DNA of 64,000 bases from Tolypocladium sp. Sup5 PDA-1 (taxonomy: Eukaryota; Ascomycota; Sordariomycetes; Hypocreales; Ophiocordycipitaceae), in NCBI GenBank assembly GCA_000750105.3, contig JPHH03000032.1:62001-126000 (forward strand). The letters run 5' to 3'. The notes under the pieces are model-generated. The model was not told the DNA's origin. It saw nothing but the letters and a program-made list of their open reading frames with translations, and made no database searches. Position numbers and translations under genes: made by a program. Below are positions 1-10,616 of this stretch, piece after piece. Position 1 is the stretch's first letter; each line of letters starts with the position of its first letter.

Positions 1-517
1 CTCCTTTGCGACCATTCCTCAGCCCCAGTCTTCAGAATTGGCGGGAGAGCCGGGCTACTCCCTCGTTGTCTCGAACGCTGGCGATTGGACCAAGGCTTGC
101 ATCCGCAACCCGCCGACGAAGCTCTGGGTGCGCGGTCTGCCGGCATGCGGTGTCATGCGCATCGCCACTCTCTTCAACCGGGTCGTCGTCATCGCGACCG
201 GCTCCGGTATTGGCCCGCTACTGGGCCACATCAGCCAGCCCAGCTGCCCCACGCAGCTCATCTGGTCTACGCCAAACCCCGAGAAGACCTTTGGAAAGGG
301 CATCATCGATACCATCCGCAGGTCGATCCCGAATGCCGTCATCCACGACACGAAAGCAAAGGGGCGACCTGACCTGGTAAAGATGGGCTACAACCTGGTC
401 AAGGACTTTGGCGCCGAGGCCGTTATTATTATTGCAAACGAGAAGATAACAAAGAAGGTTGTATATGGCCTCGAAACACGAGGTGTTCCCGCATATGGAG
501 CTATCTGGGATAGCTAA
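1..517 (+). CDS. TmpA-like membrane flavoprotein, C-terminal part (5' end outside window)
   Basis: The frame is open from base 2 and ends at TAA 515-517, so only the last ~171 residues are present. The segment VVVIATGSGIGP is the nucleotide-binding motif of ferredoxin-NADP reductase-like domains, and the C-terminus KKVVYGLETRGVPAYGAIWD is the end I associate with fungal TmpA-type proteins. In Aspergillus nidulans TmpA is a membrane oxidoreductase linked to conidiation signalling; a related domain also ends some adenylate-forming fungal proteins, and the missing N-terminus prevents choosing between them. No membrane segment is visible in the retained part. The in-frame TTG at 38 is not a start, because coding sequence continues upstream of it. 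Confidence 0.72.
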   Translation, partial: SFATIPQPQSSELAGEPGYSLVVSNAGDWTKACIRNPPTKLWVRGLPACGVMRIATLFNRVVVIATGSGIGPLLGHISQPSCPTQLIWSTPNPEKTFGKGIIDTIRRSIPNAVIHDTKAKGRPDLVKMGYNLVKDFGAEAVIIIANEKITKKVVYGLETRGVPAYGAIWDS

Positions 518-2264
518 AGGCGTTTTTGTACTTGCATACTGGGACGGAAGGTTTTCTGCATTTCTTCTCATGTTCTTGGGTCGGATATTTTGACGGTGGG
601 GGAATTTCCTAGCTCCTACCCAGACTGAAGCGTGTAAGGGATACCATCATGAATACTACATTCACTCTTTTTCAGCTCTGCGGCGTGCATGTGGCAAAGT
701 GCAGGCGTGGCTCGGACTCAAACTCGACACATCACCATCGCCATCGGAAGATCTTGGCTCGGGTCGGTCCGTCACGGCCCCACAAATACTAGCGTCCGAT
801 CCGAGCGGGGCCGATCTCCCGGCCAGGGTCTGGGATGCCCTGGCTGTGGACATAGATCTTCACAGCACCAGCCACCAACAAGAAAGCCGTCACATATCCG
901 ATGGCGAGTAACGGAGAGGCCATGTGTCACAGAGAGCGATATTGTGAGGTACCCCTCCGAAAAGGCATGCATTTCTCTGTTGAACTGGCCGACACGCTGA
1001 CCTGCCATTCCCATCCTTCACCCAGCCCTCCAAGTTCGTGCGGTGCAGAGGCAAGCGCCGTTTGTGATAGTGTTGTTTGGTCGAGACCAATACTATGCCT
1101 TGCAGGAGCCACAGGGCTTAGACATTACCGCCATTCCAACTGCATCCTTGATCAGACTTATCGACCTTGGTTTCCCGCAGGGTCACCCTCGTTGGGCCTG
1201 CCACCCTGTCGGCGACGGCCGAAACATCGGCATGTCAGAATCCGATTCAACAGGAAAATGAGGCGGAAGTCTGGCATAGTGTAGGAGTTTTGGTCGATTG
1301 TTTTGCAGGGTCTCGGTTGTGTTGCTCGGTCTGGAGTTTGTTGCTCAGTTTCGACTGCGTTATCTGATCTTGAGTGTGTTGCGCAGTGCGTGCGCGTCCA
1401 GGAGGCTGGGAAATGGAGTCGGTTGGATTGCGAAGCCGTTGTCCAGGGATAAATGCAGCCAGAAGACGAAGAAAGTTGAAGTTGCGAGACGATGGAGAGG
1501 GAAAAGACAGAAGAGGACCCCTTGACTAATTTTCTGAACCATACCGTTTCCAACGAGTCATAGGGTTTGCATGTTGCAGGACGCAGTGAAAAGGGCGTCG
1601 TGCTACAAGAATCGGGCCAAGCATGAACAGCACATGAACAAGACGAGCATCGCGACTAAAGGGATTCCCGAAATCGAATTAAGCTGAACCGAGGAATTCA
1701 CTGCTCACCAGTCCACGGCCACATTCGTGACATCACAGTGAGCTGAGTTGTCCCCGAGGCAGAAGCGCACGTGGTAGGCAAACCGTGGCTCGTCCCAAAC
1801 TCCCGTTGGTCCTGGTGGGAGTTTGGAGTACCTGTCCATCGGTAGACAATGAGTCAATTCGGTCAATTTCTGCCTGCTGACTGTTGTTTGCCTCTATATA
1901 AGTCGCCAGCCGATTACATAGCATGCCCCAGTGCCACCAGCCGAAACCAATCGGCCGTTTGCTGCCCTTGTCCAATAGACGGCCACGAAGAGCCAGAGAT
2001 TTGGAGTCGGGCGGCAAAATGCCTGCCGAGCTGCTTAACAGGGATGGCTGAGCCACAATGCAGCCAATCATGAGACACGAACCATGCGGAGCTCGGGCGT
2101 TAAAAAGTGTCCGATGCCCGGTCCGTCCCACCCCCCGTCCATGACTTCATGCTTCCACCCTGGAGGAAACGTCCTTTGTCAACGAGCGGCATCGCTCGAA
2201 CATATTTACTTGCGAGGCACAAACCACTCAACACCGTGAACAGAATCTGTGCGTGTAGTTAGAG
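518..2264. other. Intergenic region, 1.75 kb
   Basis: No ORF here has coding character; all are short and overlapping on both strands. A TATA-like TATATAAG lies near 1894-1901, too far (about 365 nt) from the next start to assign. It presumably holds the 3' UTR of the upstream gene and the promoter of the Zn2Cys6 regulator. Confidence 0.5.
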
Positions 2265-4463
2265 ATGGAGACCCGTTTGAAGAACCGGACAAGACAAACG
2301 AGCGGCGCGGGCTCAGACGAGACCGTTAGCCTGAAACCGCGAGCGTGCGCCAACTGCGCCCGACACAAGATCAAATGCCGGTGGCCGGAGACTGCAGCCG
2401 AGTGGCCAGAGAAGGCATGCGCAAGGTCCGTACACCCCCGGCTGCTTCTAGTCCGCTTGACTTTGAGCTCACCCTGGTTAGGTGTGGGCGGATGAAGCTT
2501 GTCTGCGAGATTCCGGCGGCTCAAAGCCGAAGGAGGGGCAAGTCAACGTGAGTGTTCCATAATATGCGGTATGTAGACGTGTAAATGAATCTATCTGCTG
2601 ATTAACTTTAGACGGGTGGCCCAGCTGGAGCAAAAGATTGACAGCATTGTATCTCTGCTGGCTGCGCACAACCATAATCAAGCAAACGGACCATCCCCCT
2701 TGACACCAGAGAGCCTACAGATTCCCCAAGCCAGCCAACAGTCGATCGCCGAAACATTAACTGACACACCCAGCGTCGGGAACCGACCAGATGCCAATGA
2801 GACCAGAGGCTTGTCGGCTTTTGAACTATTCCCAGGCTTTTGCCTCACTAGCGAACAAGCAATCACCTACGTCAACGTTTACAAACAGGAATATATGCCA
2901 AACTACCCATTCGTCGTCATACCCCCAACCACGGACGCACACACGCTTTATTCCGAATCGCCATCTTTGTTCTGGGCCATCATGTCGGCAGTGGCGCCGC
3001 AGTCACCCGCGGTTCAGCAAGGCGTGAGGAAATGGCTCCGACAGTACATCTCCGAGCACATGATAGTCCAGCAAGAAAAGTCACTACAGTTGCTTCAGAC
3101 ACTCCTCCTCCACCTGGCTTGGTAAGTTTGCCCGTAGCTCTGGCCGAACCCAAAGCACTAATTCTTAACTCTAGGGCCGACTACCACTTCTACATCTACT
3201 CGGATGCAACAAACTTCTTACAGCTGGCAATGGCTCTTATAATTGACCTGAGGCTGGACAAGTGCCCGGCGTCTGGCCCTCTGAGCTCGCGGTCGCTGCT
3301 TGGGGAGACCTGGACAGCGATCAACAGAGGAGCCCCCTACCCCTTTGAAGCTTCCCATACATCTGCCGAGAAACGAGCGGTGCTTGGATTCTACCACTTC
3401 TCATCACTGTAAGTTTTTTAGCGGCACAGTTCTTGCGTGTTATCCCCGACAGCTTCTGACCCAGCTAGTGTGTCGTCGTTGTTCCGGCGTGGCCCTCAAC
3501 TTCCGTGGAACAGCTATCTATCGCAGTGCTGCGAGTCTCTCGTCGAGGAAATAGAATACGAAACCGATCATTATCTAGTAGCATTGGTGAAAATGCAACG
3601 CATCGCCGACAGGGTATACGGCATACTACCTTCCACCGGAACTGCCGACGGGGAATTAAGCATCTACCGGCCGCCTCTCGACGTGGCCATCAACAGCGTG
3701 CGTGCAGAGCTCGATGACTTTGCGAATACACAGCCCAGCATGGTTCGCCAAAACAGTGAGTCGTATTCCACGCATGACCACCTGGCACCATGAGCTGTCT
3801 CCTTACTGAAAATATTTAGACATGTTTTGGGCCTGTTACCAGGTCCTGGTCCTGCGTCTCTACGAACCCATCATCTCCATGCGTGCTCCCCCTGCCTCTA
3901 GCTCAGATGCATTCTCCACCCAGCCTTTTCAACGCACTGAGTCTCTATGGAAATGCCTGCAGTCAGCTGCAGACTGCTTTGGTGCACTGCTGGCCATCCC
4001 CGCCGCGCAGCTACCCTCGCTACCCTTAACAGCCACTGGACTTTTGGCCTTTGCCATTGTGACCACGTCTCGTCTCTTGCTACTCGATTCTACCCGCGAC
4101 TGGCAACCAGAGCTGGCGCGCCAGAAACTGGATTTCGCTGCTGCCCTGCAGCGGATATCGGACTTGTTCGAAGAGGGTGACCGCTGGGCGAAAGTGGCTG
4201 GGAGAAGACGTCGCCTACAAGATGGCAAGGAAAGCACTCATTGTCAATACACCTGGAAATTGCGATGGATCCGGCAATGGTATCAGTCAAAAATTTCCTC
4301 AAAGCCAGCGTCATTGTCACAACAGCCTCTGGGTGGCCCAGGTCAACCTCTATCGGCGAACGAATGGCCAGATGTTCTCATGGACTTTGATTTCTGGCCG
4401 GAGTTCGTGCCCATGCAGGATCCGAGTCTTCAGACGCCACCCATCATGGGATGGCCAATTTAG
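2265..4463 (+). CDS. Zn2Cys6 fungal transcription factor with fungal-specific regulatory domain
   Basis: A six-exon model (2265-2425, 2482-2547, 2612-3121, 3175-3408, 3469-3755, 3820-4463) gives 633 aa. The first intron splits the zinc cluster: joining ACAR to CGRMKLVC restores C28-X2-C31-X6-C38-X13-C52-X2-C55-X6-C62, the Gal4-type binuclear cluster that binds CGG-type sites. A short predicted coiled coil (RVAQLEQKIDSIVSLL) follows, as usual for the dimerisation linker. The middle part (YHFYIYSDATNFLQLAMALIID... then GFYHFSSLVSSLFRRG) resembles the fungal-specific TF domain (Fungal_trans type) of nuclear regulators. No metabolic cluster surrounds it, so its targets cannot be inferred. The intron 4 acceptor was chosen at 3467-3468 because nearer AGs give immediate stops. 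Confidence 0.88.
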
Positions 4464-4675
4464 AGTTGGCATGTATGCAACTTTCAGACGTCAAATCCCG
4501 GTTTACATGTAGGCCATGTTCAGTTGTAGAATATATTCGACTTGGAAGAAAATTTGCAATAACAGTTGGGTCAACCCATCTGTTTCTATGTGCCAAGATG
4601 CTCGTGGCTTGCCTTGCCAAAACTCCAGTCCCGCGCCAGGCTTCCTTCCCCCGTTCCTTGATACTAGGACTTAAG

Positions 4676-5578
4676 TCACAGGTACTGCCCCATCTGTCCA
4701 CAATCATCGACGGATTCGTAGTCTAACCCGAACCCGGACATCTGTGGAATAATCCTCCAGTAAAAGTTTGCGTCATGGTCCGTCGCCACAAAGCCAATCA
4801 GATCGTGCAGATCCATCTTCGCCGCGGTGTTGGACCAGTAGGCACCCAGAACATTGGCCATCGTGACCTGTTGGCTATAGCTGAGCTTTGAGGGCTTCCG
4901 TGTTGTATAGGAGACCTTGAAGCCCGCGCCTACATGGACCACTTCACGTTTATGGCGCGAACCTGACTTGATGTCGGGAAGCGGGACGTAAACGTGTCCG
5001 TTGCCGTCGCCAAAGTCAAAAACATGGAGGTCATGCGTGCTATTGCCAAATTCCAAGCCGGTGACGCTGGCAACCTCAACGGGCTTCTTCTGATTAAAGG
5101 CGTAGCGGGCGTGGAGGACCGGAGTAGTATCGTCAACAGATCTAAAGCCAATTCCCGCCTGTACGTATGATGCGGCTAGGTGCTTGGTGAGCGACCCAGC
5201 CAAACTCGCGGTGTCTCTGGCAGGGAAGCCTGTAGCGCCCTCTTCCTTAAACTTGGTGATGGCGAATATGCTCATTATGGCCGACGACAGCGCATTGGCA
5301 AGACCCGTGCAGTCTCCCCAGCCATGGGTGTTGCAGACGGACCGAGCGAATTGGCCCCCAAAGCTCCAGTACGCGACAACTTCTCTGCTGTTATCAATCT
5401 GTATGAGCTTATTGACGAAAGGTTGGCAGATGACATCGCGAGCCACGACGGGAGACGACGTTTTGGTCTTGATGGCGTCTGCCAACTCCGTTGAGCGTCC
5501 AACGCTCACATCGTTCCGCGGGAGTGCAGAGATTTGAGGTGATAGGGTGGCCAGAAGTGGAAGAGATATATATTTCAT
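4676..5578 (-). CDS. Secreted protein of unknown function with internal RHKR site
   Basis: This is a single-exon ORF of 300 aa. It starts with a hydrophobic leader (MKYISLPLLATLSPQISA) that looks like a signal peptide with a cut near residue 18-20. A dibasic stretch R208-H-K-R211 precedes EVVHVGAGF and has the form of a Kex2 processing site, so a ~190-aa and an ~89-aa chain could be produced. The N-terminal part has cysteines (VICQPF, SVCNTHGWGDC) and a hydrophobic helix (SSAIMSIFAIT). The C-terminal part has only one (DDCGQMG). A TATA-like ATAAAAG lies about 105 nt upstream of the ATG. I do not recognise the family. Kex2-processed fungal killer-toxin-like proteins have this layout, but that is only an analogy. 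Confidence 0.75.
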   Translation of the reverse strand: MKYISLPLLATLSPQISALPRNDVSVGRSTELADAIKTKTSSPVVARDVICQPFVNKLIQIDNSREVVAYWSFGGQFARSVCNTHGWGDCTGLANALSSAIMSIFAITKFKEEGATGFPARDTASLAGSLTKHLAASYVQAGIGFRSVDDTTPVLHARYAFNQKKPVEVASVTGLEFGNSTHDLHVFDFGDGNGHVYVPLPDIKSGSRHKREVVHVGAGFKVSYTTRKPSKLSYSQQVTMANVLGAYWSNTAAKMDLHDLIGFVATDHDANFYWRIIPQMSGFGLDYESVDDCGQMGQYL

Positions 5579-6037
5579 CGTGCTGACTTGGTAACAACGT
5601 GGTTCAAGGAGAAAATCTTACTCTCTGAACGACGGCGAGCAATGGATCCATTTCTGTGTAGCAAACATCCGTACGCGAGCCTTTTATGCACAAATTGAAC
5701 TCTCATCTGAGAGGATCCTAGCTTCAAGTAGTCTTGCAGTTTTGTACATCATATCGTCACATATTATGTACCTTCTGCCGTTCCGTGACCCATGAATTGA
5801 ACCACTGTGATGGAAACAAAGCACCGAATGCGCTCCTCACGGCATGGCAATCAACCATTTTCACCCTTGGGCAGATATCTTTGTTTCTAGTGCGCCTTTG
5901 TGCTTCTGGTATGGTTGATCAATGGGTCGTTGTGTAATTGTATGTGAGCCCCAAATCCCTACTACTGCCCAGCACTCCTTGCATTGCCTTGTTCCCTCAA
6001 AGGCTGGTTCTTTGTAGGTTGGCACGGGCCAATGACC
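5579..6037. other. Intergenic, promoter side of the secreted-protein gene
   Basis: It holds the upstream region of the minus-strand secreted protein and the 3' flank of the kinase-like relic. No convincing ORF is present. Confidence 0.5.
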
Positions 6038-6836
6038 TCAACTTCCGAGACTGTGAACAACTTTTCCCCCTCTCCCAGACGTATCCCGCAGCTCATTCAT
6101 TAGTTCACAAGCTCCTCATCCAGTTCGTCGATACTATCTGGCCGCGACGCATTGTCAAAGTCAATGAGTGTGGCTCTCCCGTTGTGAATGAGAAAGTTAT
6201 GCTTATTGATGTCCCCATGCTTGACCCCCAGTTTATGCAGCTTAGATAACACCAAGCTACACTGTTGCAAGTCTTCTGGAGATGCGTGTCGGCAGTCAGG
6301 AATATGGCTCATGACAAATCCAATCACTCTCCCTTCCTCAGTTAGATGGCCAAGGAAATTCGGGGCAATTTGTTGGCCCTCTATCCACTCGTACGCTGCC
6401 GTCTCCGTTTCCAGCTGAGAAATCTCCCACGGAAATCGCGCAAACTTTACGATGATTGCGGAACTGAAGCGTGGACAGGTGGCCAGGTAGATGTTGGAGC
6501 GGAGTTTATCCTCCATTGTAAGCTCAAGATGGTTGATATGCGTGGCGTGCCAAGTTGTTGTTATGCCTGGAAGAGGCTCGTTTGAGACTGTGGCAAAATG
6601 GGCCTCGCCAGTGGCGACATGGCGAGAGATGCGGCCCGTGTTCCAATCGCCAGGGGGCAGAGGAGTAGAAGGGACACAAGAGAAGGCCCAAAGCACATGT
6701 CATCGCAGTCGTATATGCCAGCGCCGATGGTGATATATTTAATGGATTTGCCGTCCACGAGAATTCGGAACTCGCTATCGCTGTCAGGGTCAGCGCTCGC
6801 CTGAAGAAGCTGAAGGTTGGGAAGAGCGTCCGCCAT
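6038..6836 (-). pseudogene. Protein-kinase-like gene with two single-base frame breaks
   Basis: The start is ATG 6836 (MADALPNLQLLQ). The frame runs through FRILVDGKSIKYITIG and DDMCFGPSLVS, then must shift near 6660-6670 to reach PLPPGDWNTGRISRHVATGE in the next frame. That frame carries the kinase-fold core: HGDINKHNFLI (catalytic loop with Asp and Asn) and ATLIDFDNA (metal-binding DFD). A second break near 6115-6122 puts a stop after EELVN, while the adjacent frame continues ELRDTSGRGGK to a stop at 6038-6040. I recall this fungal family as often labelled 'alpha-galactosidase A' in databases, although the motifs are kinase-like. Both breaks look like 1-nt deletions, and no intron fits between the conserved blocks. 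Sequencing error is the alternative. Confidence 0.72.
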
Positions 6837-7464
6837 GGTGTGAGAGGGAGTCGCCAGCTGATCGTCTTTGGCACAAGCCTCTTGGATACCAGAAAGGGCA
6901 TGCCGGGTGCTGTGGGTAAAATCTCTTTGCGAATCAATTGGAAGATAAAGGGTTCATGATCTGGCGGTACCAAAGCGACGCGTGGGGCGCGTGTACGCGC
7001 GCCCCAAATTGAACCTTGCAGGATCCATTGATTCTACGGAGTATAGTTAGTAGCCGCCGGGCCTGGGCCATTGTACCATGTCGCGCACGCAACACTCGAC
7101 TCGACTCTGGAGCCTGGCCCGGTTCTCAACTTCTCACAAGACGACAGTACTCAAGCTGTTCGGATAGGCCAAACGACAGCGAAGCAGCCAAGCTCAGGGA
7201 CTGGAAGCACGCTCGCGAATTTAATGCTAGTGTCCAACGAGACGGAAGGGAGCGAACTTGAGCGGCGAGGTACTTCGTAGTGCCTGGCTCACCGCTGTGA
7301 GTTTGTTTGACTCTGAAGCTTTGGGGTCGCGTGGGAGACTTCAGGTTGTCCTTCACAACCTGTCCAGCCGTTCTACAAACTTCTCCAAGTGTCAAATAAA
7401 GCCATCAATCAAGTAGACCCTTTGTCCGTATTCTTAGCGCATCAATTCTGAGCCCATCAGTCGA
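6837..7464. other. Intergenic between two kinase-fold relics
   Basis: This is the divergent upstream region of the two decayed genes. No coding signal, repeat or transposon end is recognised. Confidence 0.45.
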
Positions 7465-7984
7465 ATGAAACGCTACCCAAGTAGTTTGGAAATGGCAGCC
7501 TTCGACGCTATTGCTGTGGCAAACAATGACGAAGAGCGCGGTAGGTTCATCCGCAAACTCATCGGCGCACGGGATGATATCGTGGACCTCGATGACTGCC
7601 ACCTGGGCTGGGACGGGCCGGAGAGTACAGCATCTTCCTCAAGGGGTCATTCAACATCAGTTTCGTCATCAAACATCGTGGCAACGGATGCAAGGTGCAG
7701 GTTCGTCTTCCTCTTCCTGGGAGTGGGCAGAGGAAAAGGTCAGGAACGAGGTTATAGACATCGAATATCCTTGCAAGCATACCACTATCCCCTTCCCTCG
7801 CGTGCTCTCTTGGGGTTTGGCTAGGGAGAGCCCGCAACAGCTGGAGCTATTTATCAGTATGCGCTTCGTAAATGGGACCGATCTCGACGAGATCTTGAAT
7901 CAACCTATAGACAACGACCAGGAGGAGAAGCAGAACGACGCTCGGCTTTTCCTGCATGTAGGGTTGGGACTCGCTAGTGAGTAG
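7465..7984 (+). pseudogene. Aminoglycoside phosphotransferase-family gene remnant
   Basis: Three reading frames must be chained to follow the family. First comes MKRYPSSLEMAAFDAIAVAN from ATG 7465. After a shift near 7615-7625 comes EYSIFLKGSFNISFVIKHRG...VRLPLPG. After a shift near 7718-7726 comes WAEEKVRNEVIDIEY, then TTIPFPRVLSWGLARESPQ and MRFVNGTDLDEILNQP. The order N-lobe 'GSFN', 'VR-P-PG', 'EKV-NE', 'IP-PRV--WG' is that of fungal APH/choline-kinase-like proteins. The ORF stops at 7982-7984, before any HxD catalytic loop, so the C-lobe is missing. The final GTGAGT could once have been an intron donor, but no matching downstream exon is visible before the convergent gene at 8053. Both shifts look like 1-nt deletions. 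Confidence 0.72.
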
Positions 7985-8052
7985 ATAGACTTTCCATTCC
8001 TGCTCTTTTCAACTTCAATTCTGCCGCCATCCACATGTCGGTATGAGACACG

Positions 8053-9466
8053 TCAAGACAAGTGGCCAAGGGCTAGACGCCTCATCTCACGAATATACTC
8101 CTCCGTCCCCCTCTCATCCAGCTCAAAGGCAAGCAGCACCATCGCGCGAACGAGGTTTGGGTTCTCCTCTTCCTCCCCATCAAAATCGAGGTCACTGAAG
8201 CAAGCATAGATTCGTGAAGCCGGACCGTCCAGCGCTTCGGCAAACGACGCACCAAGCCCTCGCCCCTTGTCCTCGAGCTGTCGCTCGGCATCCCTGAAAC
8301 TATCATTGTACATCCTTCGGAGGGCTTCCTCCCGTAAGACTTCCTTGTGTGCAGGATGAGTTGCGTCTCGGAGTATGACTTCATCGCCGAATTCAAGCCG
8401 TGAGAACGGCTTGGGGTAGGAGTTGACCTGCCAGGGGGCCGCTTGCGCAAACTCCCAGTCAATGATGGCAACAAAGTTGAAGTCATCGTCGACAAGAATG
8501 TTCTTTGCTCCGAGATCCATATGGTTGAGCGGAAAGCGCCCGTCAACGCCGACGTTTTCAAACAATGGCGTGCGTTTCATGATGTCGCGAAACACGATGA
8601 CCCCGAGCACCATGGTTGAACTCGAGTCGCCGTTCGAATCCACGTCGGACGGGCTTGGTGCGTTGGCAACCAAACCTCCAGCAGCGTCCACGAGGGCCGT
8701 GAAGTAGTCCGACGTCGTAGAGTACGGCCCTGTGCCTGGAACATCTCCGGCATCGACGCCAGGCAGCTTGCCGATTGTCGCTTCTCCCGCGTCCGAAACG
8801 GAGGCTATGACGCCAATTTGATCAAAGGTCAAGGTCGCCAGCTCCGCCTGTACTCGTGTCCACTGGGTGATGATGTGCTCTTGGATTGGAATCTGGTCGC
8901 TCAATGTCAGCGTAATGCCGTACAAGCCACGCAACACAGCAAACAGGATAACTTACCGGCAGTGTGCACATGTCTTCAGCGATCTCTTTTACGACCGCTT
9001 TTAGGGTGTTTCCGTAGAAACCCTCTATCAGCATATATACGGCGCCAACGTCCGCCGCGAGCTGCGACCCGTGGTCCTCGTAGGCGTAAACTGTCGGGAT
9101 GGGAATGGCAGGTAGGCGCATCTTGACAAGTTTCATCGCAGCAAGCTCACATGCGATCGTATACGCGTCCTCTTCCTGCCCGAATGAGGGCGGTGCGTCG
9201 GGATGTCGGGGCAGGCGAACGCGGGCAATGATCAAGTCGCCGTCCTCGGCAATCATCTCGAAGCAGATCCAGTGCTGGCCTGCCGAGAAGGGCTCGCTCA
9301 TGGTGATCCTCTGGCCTTTGATGCACTGCGCGTGCTTCACGAGAACAGCCTTATCTATTGCCGCCAGAGACGCTTCCAGTCTCTGTTTCATGCCGCCGAA
9401 GTCCCAGCCGTCAAAAGACGACCATCGCGTGCTCGGTGGCTCTCGACTGGCTTGGGTTGGGGCCAT
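8053..9466 (-). CDS. Aminoglycoside phosphotransferase (APH)-family protein
   Basis: There are two exons, 9466-8957 and 8892-8053, joined across a 64-nt GT-AG intron (CTGCCG|GTAAGT ... GACCAG|ATTCC), giving 449 aa. The ATG at 9466 (MAPTQASREPPS) is the first ATG in frame; the ORF upstream of it begins with TTG. The C-lobe has the APH catalytic loop LNHMDLGAKNILVDDD and the metal site AIIDWEFAQAAPW, so the enzyme core looks intact. The N-lobe includes ARVRLPRHPDAPPSFGQEED and AIPIPTVYAYE. In fungi this family phosphorylates unknown small molecules or proteins, and real aminoglycoside resistance is not implied. It lies tail to tail with the APH relic at 7465-7984. Confidence 0.85.
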
Positions 9467-10616
9467 ATTTCTGCATGTGTCGCTCTGTGAGGTATGCAAT
9501 TGAGTAGTGTATGTGGGATCCTGCTGCGTGGCCGCTAAACGTTCTTGGTAGTCTGGCCAGAGCCGGGAGATGTCCGATAGCCAATGTTATCAAGGCCGTC
9601 GAGAGCTACGTTTGAGAACTAGGGGAGGGTGATCCAACTCCAAGTACGAATGGGAGAAACAGGGCTTACAATAAGCCTGCAAACAAAGAACAGCAACGGT
9701 CGGGTGCGTCCATGTCACATGGCGGGAATCAGTGAATCACTAACGCACGTTCCTGAAGGAGATACGCCAGCTTCCCATTCATTGCTCATCCATCCCACCA
9801 GAACAAAGAGTGTTGAGAAATGTATCAAAGACGAAAACTGGGACAGAGAACTAAGACTCAAGAGGGGCTTCGGAAGCTTTACAGTGATGCACAGCGGTGT
9901 CCATGCATAGAATGTAGACTAGTCTGCCGGCTGTTGTCTCTTTCATCTCCAGCGCCGTTTGCAGTTTCAGAAAATATCAGCAATGGGGCAAGCCATGGAT
10001 GGTCACCTTTGTTCGCGAAACAATGCCTGCGCCCTTGCATGTTCGAAGACGCAAGCATGGCTTCAAGCTCGAGTTCAAGTGCAGTACCAAGAATCGCGAA
10101 CATGGAGCTGCAGACCGTATGCTGTATCGAGTGAGTACCGTACATCGCCTTGGTAAGACTGCCACTGGGTCCGCTACAGTAGCCTAGGTACATCTAAACC
10201 ATGAAGGGCACATGTATCTCATACCCAAGATGCTATGCTGTCCAGGAACCGAGTCGCCTCTCTACACCTCACCACTCAACACACTCACCGAACATTCCAT
10301 CCACGTGGCGATTTCTTATCTTGCGACCCACTGGCATTTTCTGAGCTGCTATTTAAATATCAGTGAAGCGGTGCGAAGTATCCTCATCTCGTTGGCCTGT
10401 TTGCAACACTTACATGTACGTACCTTACTGAGTGGTGTAAGTGGTCTAGGGTAGGCTGACTATAGCAACTTGGCGCCAGAGCAGGGGTGTGTCGACATTA
10501 AACTCCCGAGACCAAACCTCACCTCACCTCACCTCTCATCCAAACATCTCACCTCCAACCACCTCGACTCACCGCACCGCATCAGCCATCGCAGATCAAG
10601 CGCCACGCCTCTCGTC
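9467..10616. other. Intergenic region, 1.15 kb
   Basis: This is the divergent promoter region between the APH gene and the EXPERA-protein gene. A short tandem ACCTC repeat (four copies, 10516-10535) lies in the C-rich leader just before the ATG at 10617. Other ORFs are short and overlap on both strands. Confidence 0.5.
10516..10535 (+). repeat. Short ACCTC tandem repeat
   Basis: Four copies of ACCTC sit in the presumed 5' leader of the EXPERA-protein gene. Similar pyrimidine-rich stretches are common in fungal core promoters. Confidence 0.7.

Noticed and set aside
2265..9466. Secondary-metabolite cluster idea (Zn2Cys6 factor near a secreted protein and kinase-like genes)
   Set aside because: No PKS, NRPS, terpene synthase, P450 or transporter is present in the region.
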